A DNA stretch of 16,234 nt from Oscillospiraceae bacterium (GTDB lineage: Bacteria; Bacillota_A; Clostridia; Oscillospirales; Oscillospiraceae), in the NCBI GenBank assembly GCA_902789835.1, contig CADAPN010000027.1, forward strand, positions 1-16,234, given 5' to 3'. This document shows positions 1 through 5,547 of this stretch, piece by piece. Under the pieces are notes generated by a model. The model worked only from the letters and a program-made list of their open reading frames with translations. It made no database searches and was not told where the DNA came from. How positions within the stretch are numbered: position 1 is the stretch's first letter; each line of letters opens with the position of its first letter. The position numbers and the translations under genes are program-made.

Positions 1-209
1 ATGTCATCTGAATCGTCCTTTCGATCTCTGATGACACCATTATAGCAACAATGTTGTCCTAAAAATGTCTCTAGGTCCTAGTTTTCCGACTAACACGAAG
101 CCTAAACGCCTGATGCATTCCTGCGGCCTCCCTTGCTGGGGTTAGTTGTGTTCATGAGAACTATTGTCCGTCTGATACACGATACCGGAGATTCTTTCCG
201 ATTAATCGC
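1..209. other. Non-coding left edge, no gene recognised
   Basis: No reading frame of useful length is open here on either strand; the longest ATG-started frames are under 20 codons. A short perfect dyad (CTAGG-T-CCTAG, 71-81) is present. On the minus strand an extended -10-like TGCTATAAT ends at 39, but its -35 is poor. I see no tRNA, rRNA or riboswitch signature. Confidence 0.6.
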
Positions 210-238
210 TTGACAATCCTGTTTTATTGTAGTATAAA
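210..238 (+). promoter_or_regulatory. Near-consensus sigma-A promoter of the AhpD-like gene
   Basis: TTGACA at 210-215, a 17-nt spacer and TATAAA at 233-238 make an almost perfect housekeeping promoter. It lies about 75 nt before the ATG at 313. Its strength suggests either high constitutive expression or tight repression by a factor binding the inverted repeat just downstream. Confidence 0.8.
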
Positions 239-246
239 CATACAAA

Positions 247-265
247 ACCTATTTATGTGATAGGT
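247..265. promoter_or_regulatory. Inverted repeat in the leader, possible operator
   Basis: ACCTAT (247-252) and ATAGGT (260-265) form a perfect 6-bp inverted repeat with a 7-nt centre. It lies about 10 nt past the -10 box, so it covers the predicted transcription start. This is a typical place for a repressor operator. The regulator is unknown and none is encoded next to it in the window. Confidence 0.4.
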
Positions 266-312
266 ATTACAAAAGCAAAAGGAATTCACAACACACGGAA
301 GGAGTTTTGAAC

Positions 313-867
313 ATGGCAAGAGTACACTTGAAGCAGCCTGACGAGCTGACCGGAGACGCAAGAAAAGCCTATGAAGCACTTGAAGCGGCAGGAAAGGTGA
401 CGAATATGAAGCTGGTCATGCTTCAGGATTACGGCACCTATAAAGCGTTTATGGGATGGTATGATTCATGGGCGAGCCTGGAGAAAGCAATCGGCCTCCG
501 CGCGGCTACCATCTATGCCCATGCGGTTTCCACGACAAACGGGTGCATGCTGTGTTCTCTGTTCTTCATCAGCGACCTGCGGGAACTGGGCCTGGATCCC
601 AACAGCTTTGAGACCACGGAAAACGAAAAGCTCCTTCAGCAGCTGGGCCAGCAGATCGTAAAAGACCCAACCAAGGTATCGGATGAACTTCTCAACGGTC
701 TGAGAAAGTTTTACACAGACGAGCAGATCATCATCATTGTCGGCTTCGGCGCTCAGATGCAGGCTACCAACAATTTTAACTCAGTTCTCGGTGTAGATGT
801 GGACCAGAGGCTTCTGCCGCTGAAGGATCAGTTCAAGCCGGCCACCTGGAGAGACGTCATCAAGTAA
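313..867 (+). CDS. Carboxymuconolactone decarboxylase / AhpD-like protein
   Basis: This 184-residue protein resembles the CMD/AhpD fold: a helical protein with a CxxC pair (C78-M-L-C81) preceded by T-N-G, as in peroxidase-associated AhpD proteins. In AhpD the motif is CxxCxxxH and passes electrons or protons during peroxide reduction; here the His position is F85. Redox chemistry by the Cys pair is therefore possible but classical AhpD activity is doubtful. The start is ATG 313, not TTG 307, because GGAAGGAG (297-304) sits 8 nt upstream of it. The gene stands alone behind the promoter at 210-238; the next gene downstream is on the other strand. Alternative function: an uncharacterised CMD-family enzyme acting on a small organic substrate. 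Family assignment is by motif recognition, not by search. Confidence 0.7.
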   Translation: MARVHLKQPDELTGDARKAYEALEAAGKVTNMKLVMLQDYGTYKAFMGWYDSWASLEKAIGLRAATIYAHAVSTTNGCMLCSLFFISDLRELGLDPNSFETTENEKLLQQLGQQIVKDPTKVSDELLNGLRKFYTDEQIIIIVGFGAQMQATNNFNSVLGVDVDQRLLPLKDQFKPATWRDVIK

Positions 868-959
868 GACACATCGTTTGTCATCCCGCAGAGCACAACA
901 AGGCTGATAATACCAACGGTTAAAATGCCAAGCTGGATCTGCTCAGAATATGACATCAT

Positions 960-1013
960 AAAAAACCCACCTGGAGTTCAGGAGACTGCATGAGGCTTGC
1001 AGTCTGAGAACTC
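960..1013 (-). terminator. Hairpin terminator of the minus-strand gene remnant
   Basis: Arms AGACTGCA (983-990) and TGCAGTCT (998-1005) pair perfectly around a 7-nt loop. Outer arms GAGTTC (974-979) and GAACTC (1008-1013) extend the stem across a small internal loop. On the minus strand six T residues follow (965-960), 8 nt past the stem. The minus-strand stop codon (1014-1012) lies in the outer arm, which points to a genuine gene end. It may also stop read-through from the plus-strand gene ending at 867. Confidence 0.6.
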
Positions 1014-1293
1014 ACAGATTGAACTGGGTATCCTCTCCTGCTTCACAGAGAGCATTATAGTACGCTACGGTTCCGGCAAGTGCCTCGATCATATCTGCTT
1101 TATATGCCTTGATAAAGGGATTGCCCGCCTCGGTCTTCTCAAGATATGTATCGAGATTCCGAAAGGTATCCGCAATATCCTGATCCTTGATTGTCCAGCC
1201 GTGATCCGGCTCATCTTCATAGATGAAGAAGACCTGCTGATCATGCGGTCCCTTGGCTTCGCTTACTCTGCGCTGGCCTTCACGGTCAACCAA
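1012..1293 (-). pseudogene. 3' remnant of an unidentified gene
   Basis: A minus-strand frame of about 93 residues ends at a hairpin terminator. Its composition is protein-like (acidic, with a run reading I-K-A-Y-K-A-D-M-I-E-A-L-A-G-T-V-A-Y-Y-N). It has no ATG start: the only candidate is TTG at 1293, with no ribosome binding site, and an in-frame TAA lies 10 codons further upstream. I read it as the C-terminal piece of a gene whose 5' part was lost or frameshifted, perhaps when the neighbouring peptide gene region formed. I do not recognise the family. Alternatives are a chance open frame or a real small protein with a non-standard start. Confidence 0.35.
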
Positions 1294-1456
1294 AAGAATG
1301 GAGTATGCTGAAATTCTTTACGAACCACAGAAAATGCAGATAACGTTTACTTGGCACTTTCATACTGGACAGCTTGCGTAATATGCTCCGTTATGATAGA
1401 ATCGGATGCAGCGACAGGTTATCATAGGATACCAAAAGAAACACAGGAGGTGCAGG

Positions 1457-1639
1457 ATGGAAACCAAGAAGGTGCAGGCACTTAATGACGATCTGCTTGA
1501 AAACATCATCGGCGGGATCAGCCTCCGCGGGGTTTTCAGACATACATGCAGAGACTGCCAGAATGTCTGGTATAACGAACAGGGTACTTCGGCCTGTCCC
1601 AGATGCGGAAGCTCGAAGACCAATTCGTGGCCGTCTTAA
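1457..1639 (+). CDS. Double-glycine leader peptide with a zinc-ribbon core
   Basis: This 60-residue protein starts at ATG 1457 behind AGGAGG (1445-1450). Residues 1-20 match a Gly-Gly secretion leader: hydrophobic residues at -12 (L9), -7 (L14) and -4 (I17), then G19-G20. Such leaders are cut by peptidase-C39 ABC exporters in bacteriocin and pheromone export. The 40-residue remainder holds C31-x2-C34 and C47-P-R-C50-G, a rubredoxin-like zinc ribbon or two disulfides, with W38. A secreted metal-binding peptide, a bacteriocin or a RiPP precursor are all possible. No exporter, modification enzyme or immunity gene is visible nearby. A weak promoter (TGGACA 1366, TATGAT 1392, 20-nt spacing) precedes it and a strong terminator follows, so it is probably monocistronic. 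It could instead be a cytosolic zinc-ribbon protein with a coincidental GG. Confidence 0.65.
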   Translation: METKKVQALNDDLLENIIGGISLRGVFRHTCRDCQNVWYNEQGTSACPRCGSSKTNSWPS

Positions 1640-1661
1640 TATGTGAAACAGCAAGAAGAAT

Positions 1662-1702
1662 AACTTCCCGGGCATATCGAAGCCTGGGAAGTTTCATTTT
1701 TG
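1662..1702 (+). terminator. Rho-independent terminator of the zinc-ribbon peptide gene
   Basis: Arms 1662-1673 and 1682-1693 form a 12-bp stem with one G-U pair around an 8-nt loop, followed by TCATTTTT. It starts 22 nt after the stop codon at 1639. On the minus strand the stem is followed by a T-rich stretch, so it may also end the thioesterase transcript. Confidence 0.85.
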
Positions 1703-1786
1703 CTTCATTGGCGCCACTGCTTCTTTTCAAAGTCCAGCCTTCCGGATTCCATGAAGTTACCGGAGACTCCAAAAGGCATGAAGGAA

Positions 1787-2509
1787 TCATCCAAAGAATG
1801 CGGTGGAGGCAATCGTTCCGTCCTGATGCAGCGCTGCAAAATGGACACCTGTCTCATCGACTCTGCTGCACACGGAAATCACTTCCCCTTCCCTGCACTG
1901 GGAAAGAAAACGTATTTCCATCTGGTGAGGCTCTTTTTCCTCCCAGAAGCCACTGCCATAGGCGTCCTGAAACATCTCAATATACCGAAGATTGTTCATG
2001 TGCCTGCTTTTATCGAGGTCCGAAACACGCACCGTTTTCTGATAGCGCTCCGTCATTCCCTCGGTACTCTTATCCAAGCCCAGAAAGGAAGGAATATCAT
2101 GAGCGATCTCTTCCGCGATATTGTCCGGAAACTCAATGGAACTGAGTCTGCGCGGCATCTGACGGTTCAGATCAAACACACAGGTTTCGATCTTCCCGCA
2201 TGCAACAATCTCACCGTCCTGCTCGATGGTAGAATCAAGTGTGAGAAGGAGCGGGCGGCGATAGGGCTGTATCCACTGCTGAAGCAATAGCGGGGTATTA
2301 TAGCCGATCTTTCTCTTGATTTGAACATGATACTGCGTATAGATCCAGGCCGCCCCGTACCGCTCCGGAATCACATCGTTCCCCTTCTCGATCGCGTGCA
2401 TAAAATAGGTATGGCCGTCCTGGAAATACCTCATGCAGCCCCGCAGCCCGATGAATCCGTCATGATCGGCATCGCGGAATTGAGGATCGAATTGATGTTG
2501 AAAAAGCAT
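1787..2509 (-). CDS. Acyl-ACP thioesterase, FatA/FatB-like
   Basis: The 240-residue protein has the double hot-dog layout of acyl-ACP thioesterases, which release fatty acids from acyl carrier protein in the cytosol. The first hot-dog covers about residues 1-130, with the Y-F-Q-D-G-H-T helix near 28-35. The second, about 155-240, carries the family signature D-L-D-K-S-R-H-M-N-N (164-173), followed by R-Y-I-E-M. The family usually has Asn where S168 stands, with His two residues later (H170 is kept). The Cys about 35 residues on is present (C205), but the Glu normally before it is Gln (Q204). The start is ATG 2509 because GGAGAG lies 4 nt upstream; an earlier in-frame ATG at 2569 lacks such a site. 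It is transcribed alone, between two leader-peptide genes of opposite strand. Confidence 0.85.
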   Translation of the reverse strand: MLFQHQFDPQFRDADHDGFIGLRGCMRYFQDGHTYFMHAIEKGNDVIPERYGAAWIYTQYHVQIKRKIGYNTPLLLQQWIQPYRRPLLLTLDSTIEQDGEIVACGKIETCVFDLNRQMPRRLSSIEFPDNIAEEIAHDIPSFLGLDKSTEGMTERYQKTVRVSDLDKSRHMNNLRYIEMFQDAYGSGFWEEKEPHQMEIRFLSQCREGEVISVCSRVDETGVHFAALHQDGTIASTAFFG

Positions 2510-2653
2510 TGTTCTCTCCGTTTCTGTTTCTGATGTAACCGGACTGTAGCATACCACAGAAAACGACAAAATGCCACAGGTGTTTGCGTGGAGCGCAAAA
2601 CCACCATCATCAAAGAGACAATATCCGATGTCGAATGTTACAAGCTGAAGTGT

Positions 2654-2686
2654 GTGACATTTCTATGACCGTAGAAATGTTATTCT
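2654..2686 (+). promoter_or_regulatory. Possible promoter of the second leader-peptide gene
   Basis: GTGACA (2654-2659) and an extended -10, TGTTATTCT (2678-2686), flank the inverted repeat at 2657-2680. The 21-nt spacing is longer than the usual 17 and would be poor without an activator that distorts the DNA. About 54 nt separate it from the ATG at 2740. Confidence 0.35.
2657..2680. promoter_or_regulatory. Perfect 9-bp inverted repeat, probable operator
   Basis: ACATTTCTA (2657-2665) and TAGAAATGT (2672-2680) are exact reverse complements with a 6-nt centre, giving a 24-bp dyad. There is no T-run behind it, so it is not a terminator. It lies 60 nt before the leader-peptide start and 147 nt before the divergent thioesterase start. 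That placement fits a dimeric regulator of the peptide gene, perhaps of both genes. The binding protein is unknown. Confidence 0.6.
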
Positions 2687-2739
2687 TTACATGCAATCGA
2701 GAAACCGAATACAAAAGGAATATTAAAAGAAGGTACAAA

Positions 2740-2994
2740 ATGAACACCATGAACGAAATGAAAGAAAAGGAACTGCTCTGCGATGAACTGATGAAGGACA
2801 TCAGCGGCGGACAGATCATCAACCGCGATATTCTGGAAAACTATATTCGCAGGATGAAAGCTCTCGGTCACAGCAAGGCGGCCGTGGTCGGAACGATTGT
2901 TTCGTACCCTGAGGTCAACAGCTTCAGCACGGATCCCATGGGAGATATGAACAGCCTTTATGCTCTGGCATCGGAGCTCTATGAGAAGGCCTGA
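2740..2994 (+). CDS. Double-glycine leader peptide, second
   Basis: This 84-residue protein starts at ATG 2740, 6 nt after GAAGG (2729-2733). Residues 1-24 form a Gly-Gly leader: L13 (-12), M18 (-7), I21 (-4), then S22-G23-G24. The predicted mature part of 60 residues begins Q25-I-I-N and is mostly helical and soluble-looking. It has no cysteines, so no lanthionine or disulfide core is expected; the single Cys (C14) is in the leader. It is less cationic and less hydrophobic than a typical class II bacteriocin, so a signalling peptide or enzyme-modified precursor should be considered as well. The leader resembles that of the peptide at 1457-1639 in spacing, while the cores share nothing obvious, which fits two cargos for one exporter. 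A strong terminator follows. Confidence 0.6.
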   Translation: MNTMNEMKEKELLCDELMKDISGGQIINRDILENYIRRMKALGHSKAAVVGTIVSYPEVNSFSTDPMGDMNSLYALASELYEKA

Positions 2995-3051
2995 AGTCCG
3001 GCTCACCTGAGAGCTGCTTCAAGAAGCACGTAAAAAACCATCATAAATCCG

Positions 3052-3098
3052 ACAAGGGAGGCAGTGGTGCAAAACCATTGCCTCCCTTGTTCTATTTT
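3052..3098. terminator. Strong, apparently bidirectional terminator
   Basis: Arms 3052-3068 and 3074-3090 make a 17-bp stem with a single G-U pair around the loop GCAAA, followed on the plus strand by TCTATTTT. On the minus strand a six-T run lies about 14 nt beyond the stem. It separates the plus-strand peptide gene (stop 2994) from the convergent lipoprotein gene (stop 3172) and probably ends both transcripts. Confidence 0.9.
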
Positions 3099-3171
3099 GT
3101 AAAACGGTTTTCGTTCAGGAGCCCTCTCCTGAATGCAGCTGCAAAGCGATCCTCTTTCCGGATGCCGGTTT

Positions 3172-3975
3172 CTACTGTGCTGCCGAAGCAGGCGCAGATG
3201 ATGCCAGCGCCTGGTTTTCTGCGTTAGCCGCCCCCTGAGGAACATTGACGACAGACTCAAACAGGAGATCTCCGAGCATCGTTCTGTATTCTATCGTAAC
3301 TTTATCAATGTTCTTCTGACTGTATTGCGCGTACATCCGGGCGAAACCGGCAAGCTGCTCGGGCAATGCGAGTTCCGAAGGGGAATCGAAATTGCCGTCA
3401 TTAATCACTATGATGAACTTTGTTCGATCCTCATTTGACGCAACAGACTCGAAATGAGGAAACTGCGCAAGATTACTTTTATTATTGCAGCGATTCAATT
3501 CATCATCAATTTGGCGGTTTACATCGGCTAAAAGCTGATCATATTCCGCCTTGGAAAGAGAATAGTGCGTCTGACCGTCAATGCTGAAAGCCGCATCAAC
3601 ATCGAGCTCGACTTCGGCTTTTGGCGCTGCATCCATACCGATCATTTCGGCGTTTTCTTCAGACGTTGCTTCTATGGCTTCCCTGGCAGAGACAAGCAGC
3701 GGAGCAATTTCTTCATCATTCGCTCCGGCATCACCGGCCAGTGCTATTACCTGCTCATAATTCCCCGCATCAAAAGCCAGATGGATTCTGGCTTTATTCA
3801 GAAGTGCAAGTGCATCCGAATCCGGTTTTTTCATATTCTCTATCAGATTTACGACGCTTTGGTAATCACCGCTCACATAAGCCTCCTCAGCTTTTGAGAG
3901 AGCCTTAGAGGTACATGCTGTCAGCAGGAGTACCGAAAGCGCGAGACAGAAAAACAGCTTAATCTTCTTCATCAT
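3172..3975 (-). CDS. Lipoprotein with TPR-like N-terminal region
   Basis: The 267-residue protein starts with a lipoprotein signal: positive M-M-K-K-I-K, a hydrophobic stretch and the lipobox L18-T-A-C21. It should be diacylated on C21 and held on the outer face of the membrane. Residues 23-95 look like tetratricopeptide-type helices (A-E-E-A-Y-V-S-G-D-Y and a second D-A-G-N-Y-E-Q-V unit), which usually mediate protein contacts. Residues 125-245 form a separate alpha/beta region of unknown family, and the tail is rich in Ala, Ser and Gln. The first of two tandem ATGs is used here, with GGAGGG 8 nt upstream. It has its own promoter at 4008-4036 and is monocistronic. The function is unknown; a scaffold or envelope-stress role is only a guess. 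Confidence 0.75.
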   Translation of the reverse strand: MMKKIKLFFCLALSVLLLTACTSKALSKAEEAYVSGDYQSVVNLIENMKKPDSDALALLNKARIHLAFDAGNYEQVIALAGDAGANDEEIAPLLVSAREAIEATSEENAEMIGMDAAPKAEVELDVDAAFSIDGQTHYSLSKAEYDQLLADVNRQIDDELNRCNNKSNLAQFPHFESVASNEDRTKFIIVINDGNFDSPSELALPEQLAGFARMYAQYSQKNIDKVTIEYRTMLGDLLFESVVNVPQGAANAENQALASSAPASAAQ

Positions 3976-4007
3976 CTCTATTTCCCTCCATCCTATGAAT
4001 TAATATT

Positions 4008-4036
4008 ATTATAGCACGACACAATAAGGTCGGCAA
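4008..4036 (-). promoter_or_regulatory. Promoter of the lipoprotein gene
   Basis: On the minus strand TTGCCG (4036-4031), a 17-nt spacer and TATAAT (4013-4008) preceded by TGC form an extended -10 promoter. It ends 32 nt before the lipoprotein start at 3975. The promoter before 10116 has nearly the same architecture. Confidence 0.75.
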
Positions 4037-4120
4037 GATAATGAAAGCGAAAACAGCGGACGCAGAAAGAAAGATCAGGAACAGCCTCTGTAACGAAAAA
4101 ACACGAAGCAGAGATTGGTG

Positions 4121-4149
4121 TTGCGGGAAGCGCTTCAAAATGGTATATT
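4121..4149 (+). promoter_or_regulatory. Likely promoter of the phosphatase/PTS operon
   Basis: TTGCGG (4121-4126), a 17-nt spacer and TATATT (4144-4149) precede the phosphatase start by 87 nt. The spacer begins with a perfect 10-bp palindrome, GAAGCGCTTC (4127-4136), which could be an operator. The -35 box is only half-consensus, so activation or a weak basal level is likely. Confidence 0.5.
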
Positions 4150-4236
4150 AGAATAACAGAGCGCAGCCGCAGACAGATCGGGGCCAAGTGCAAGCAGAAG
4201 CCCTGCCAGCCTGAGCTTGGATTGAAGGAGCCTTCG

Positions 4237-5547
4237 ATGAAAGAGGACAGACATGTTTTTCGGGGCGGTATCCGCCAGCGGATTCTCATCCTGCTTCTGA
4301 TCACCATTGTGCTGATCATCACCGCCTACTCGGCGATTTTCCTTTACCAGACCGTACTGGTAGAGCAGATGGTCAACGACACTTACGAAGCACAGAAACA
4401 GGTGTATATCGATAATGGCATTGAGGACCAGTATGAGCTTTTCCGGACCAGAACCATTGACGTCTTCCACAGGGAGATGTTTCACGCCCGGAACATCCTC
4501 ATTCTGATGCTGATCACGATTGTGGCGGTCGGGATGGCCTCTGCCTACTCCATGACGAACCAGATCATCGAACCCCTGAACACCATCACACGACGCATTG
4601 CCTCCATGGAGGTGCGCAACAGCCAGTTCATGATGGAGAACATCTACAAAACCGGCGATGAGATTGAGGTTCTGGCCGAATCCTTTGCCAAGCAGTCCGC
4701 CAGAACCATGCTGTACATCGATCAGATCAAACTCGCCACCGCCGAAAAAGAGCGGCTCAGCGCGGAACTCGACACGGCCCGCCGGATTCAGGCCAGCCAG
4801 CTTCCCGTGGACTTTGACAGCTTCTGCCGTCAGCATAAAGTCAGCCTGCATGCCGGCATGCGCCCGGCAAGAGAGGTCGGCGGAGATTTCTATGACTACT
4901 TTATGGCCGACTCAGATCACATCTGTCTGGTCATGGCGGATGTTTCCGGGAAAGGGGTGCCCGCGGCACTGCTCATGATGACCGCCAAAGTTCTCATCAA
5001 AACCCACCTTTTAAGCGGAGAAAGTCCGAGTCAGGCTCTGACCAGCGTCAACAACCAGCTGTGCGAAACCAACGATACGGATTTCTTTGTCACCGTCTGG
5101 CTGGCAACGATTCAGCTGTCCACCGGCAAAGGCGTCGAAGTCAACGCGGGGCATGAGCACCCGATGCTCCGCCGGGCCGGCGGGCAGTATGAGCTGGTCC
5201 GATACCGTCACTCCCTCCCCCTCGGCACCATGACCGGTGCCGTCTATCGGGAGCATGAGTTTCAGCTTTCCCCGGGAGACAGCCTGTTCGTATACACCGA
5301 CGGCGTACCGGAAGCCGGCAATCCCGAAGGTGCCTTCTTTGGCACGGAGCGAACCCTGGAAACGCTCAACGAAGCGCCGGATGCAAACCCGCGGGACACG
5401 CTCGTGACCATGCTGGAACGGATCGACCGCTTTGCCGGAGACGCGGAGCAGTTTGACGATATTACCATGCTCTGTTTCCGTTATCTGGGGAATCCTGATT
5501 CTTTCGTTTCGGATGAGCCTTCCGCAGACAGGAGGTCGGAGCAATGA
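4237..5547 (+). CDS. Membrane HAMP/PP2C phosphatase, RsbU/SpoIIE type
   Basis: This 436-residue protein probably dephosphorylates a phosphoserine on an anti-sigma-factor antagonist or another regulator. Two membrane helices (about 13-38 and 86-106) bracket a short outside loop of about 45 residues. A HAMP-like segment follows (107-160), then a coiled linker reading A-E-L-D-T-A-R-R-I-Q-A-S-Q-L-P, typical of RsbU-type enzymes. The phosphatase domain (about 195-415) keeps the metal-binding motifs G-G-D217-F-Y-D220, A-D235-V-S-G-K-G, Y-T-D355-G and F-D407-D408-I-T, so it should be active. The start is ATG 4237 because AAGGAG (4225-4230) lies 6 nt before it. The stop overlaps the next start (ATGA), so it is translationally coupled to the PTS permease gene. 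No SpulIAA/RsbV-like substrate or sigma factor is encoded in the window. Confidence 0.9.
   Translation: MKEDRHVFRGGIRQRILILLLITIVLIITAYSAIFLYQTVLVEQMVNDTYEAQKQVYIDNGIEDQYELFRTRTIDVFHREMFHARNILILMLITIVAVGMASAYSMTNQIIEPLNTITRRIASMEVRNSQFMMENIYKTGDEIEVLAESFAKQSARTMLYIDQIKLATAEKERLSAELDTARRIQASQLPVDFDSFCRQHKVSLHAGMRPAREVGGDFYDYFMADSDHICLVMADVSGKGVPAALLMMTAKVLIKTHLLSGESPSQALTSVNNQLCETNDTDFFVTVWLATIQLSTGKGVEVNAGHEHPMLRRAGGQYELVRYRHSLPLGTMTGAVYREHEFQLSPGDSLFVYTDGVPEAGNPEGAFFGTERTLETLNEAPDANPRDTLVTMLERIDRFAGDAEQFDDITMLCFRYLGNPDSFVSDEPSADRRSEQ

Noticed and set aside
39..67. Minus-strand promoter pointing out of the left edge
   Set aside because: The extended -10 (TGCTATAAT) is good, but the -35 at correct spacing is CATTTT, and no gene start is visible before the edge.
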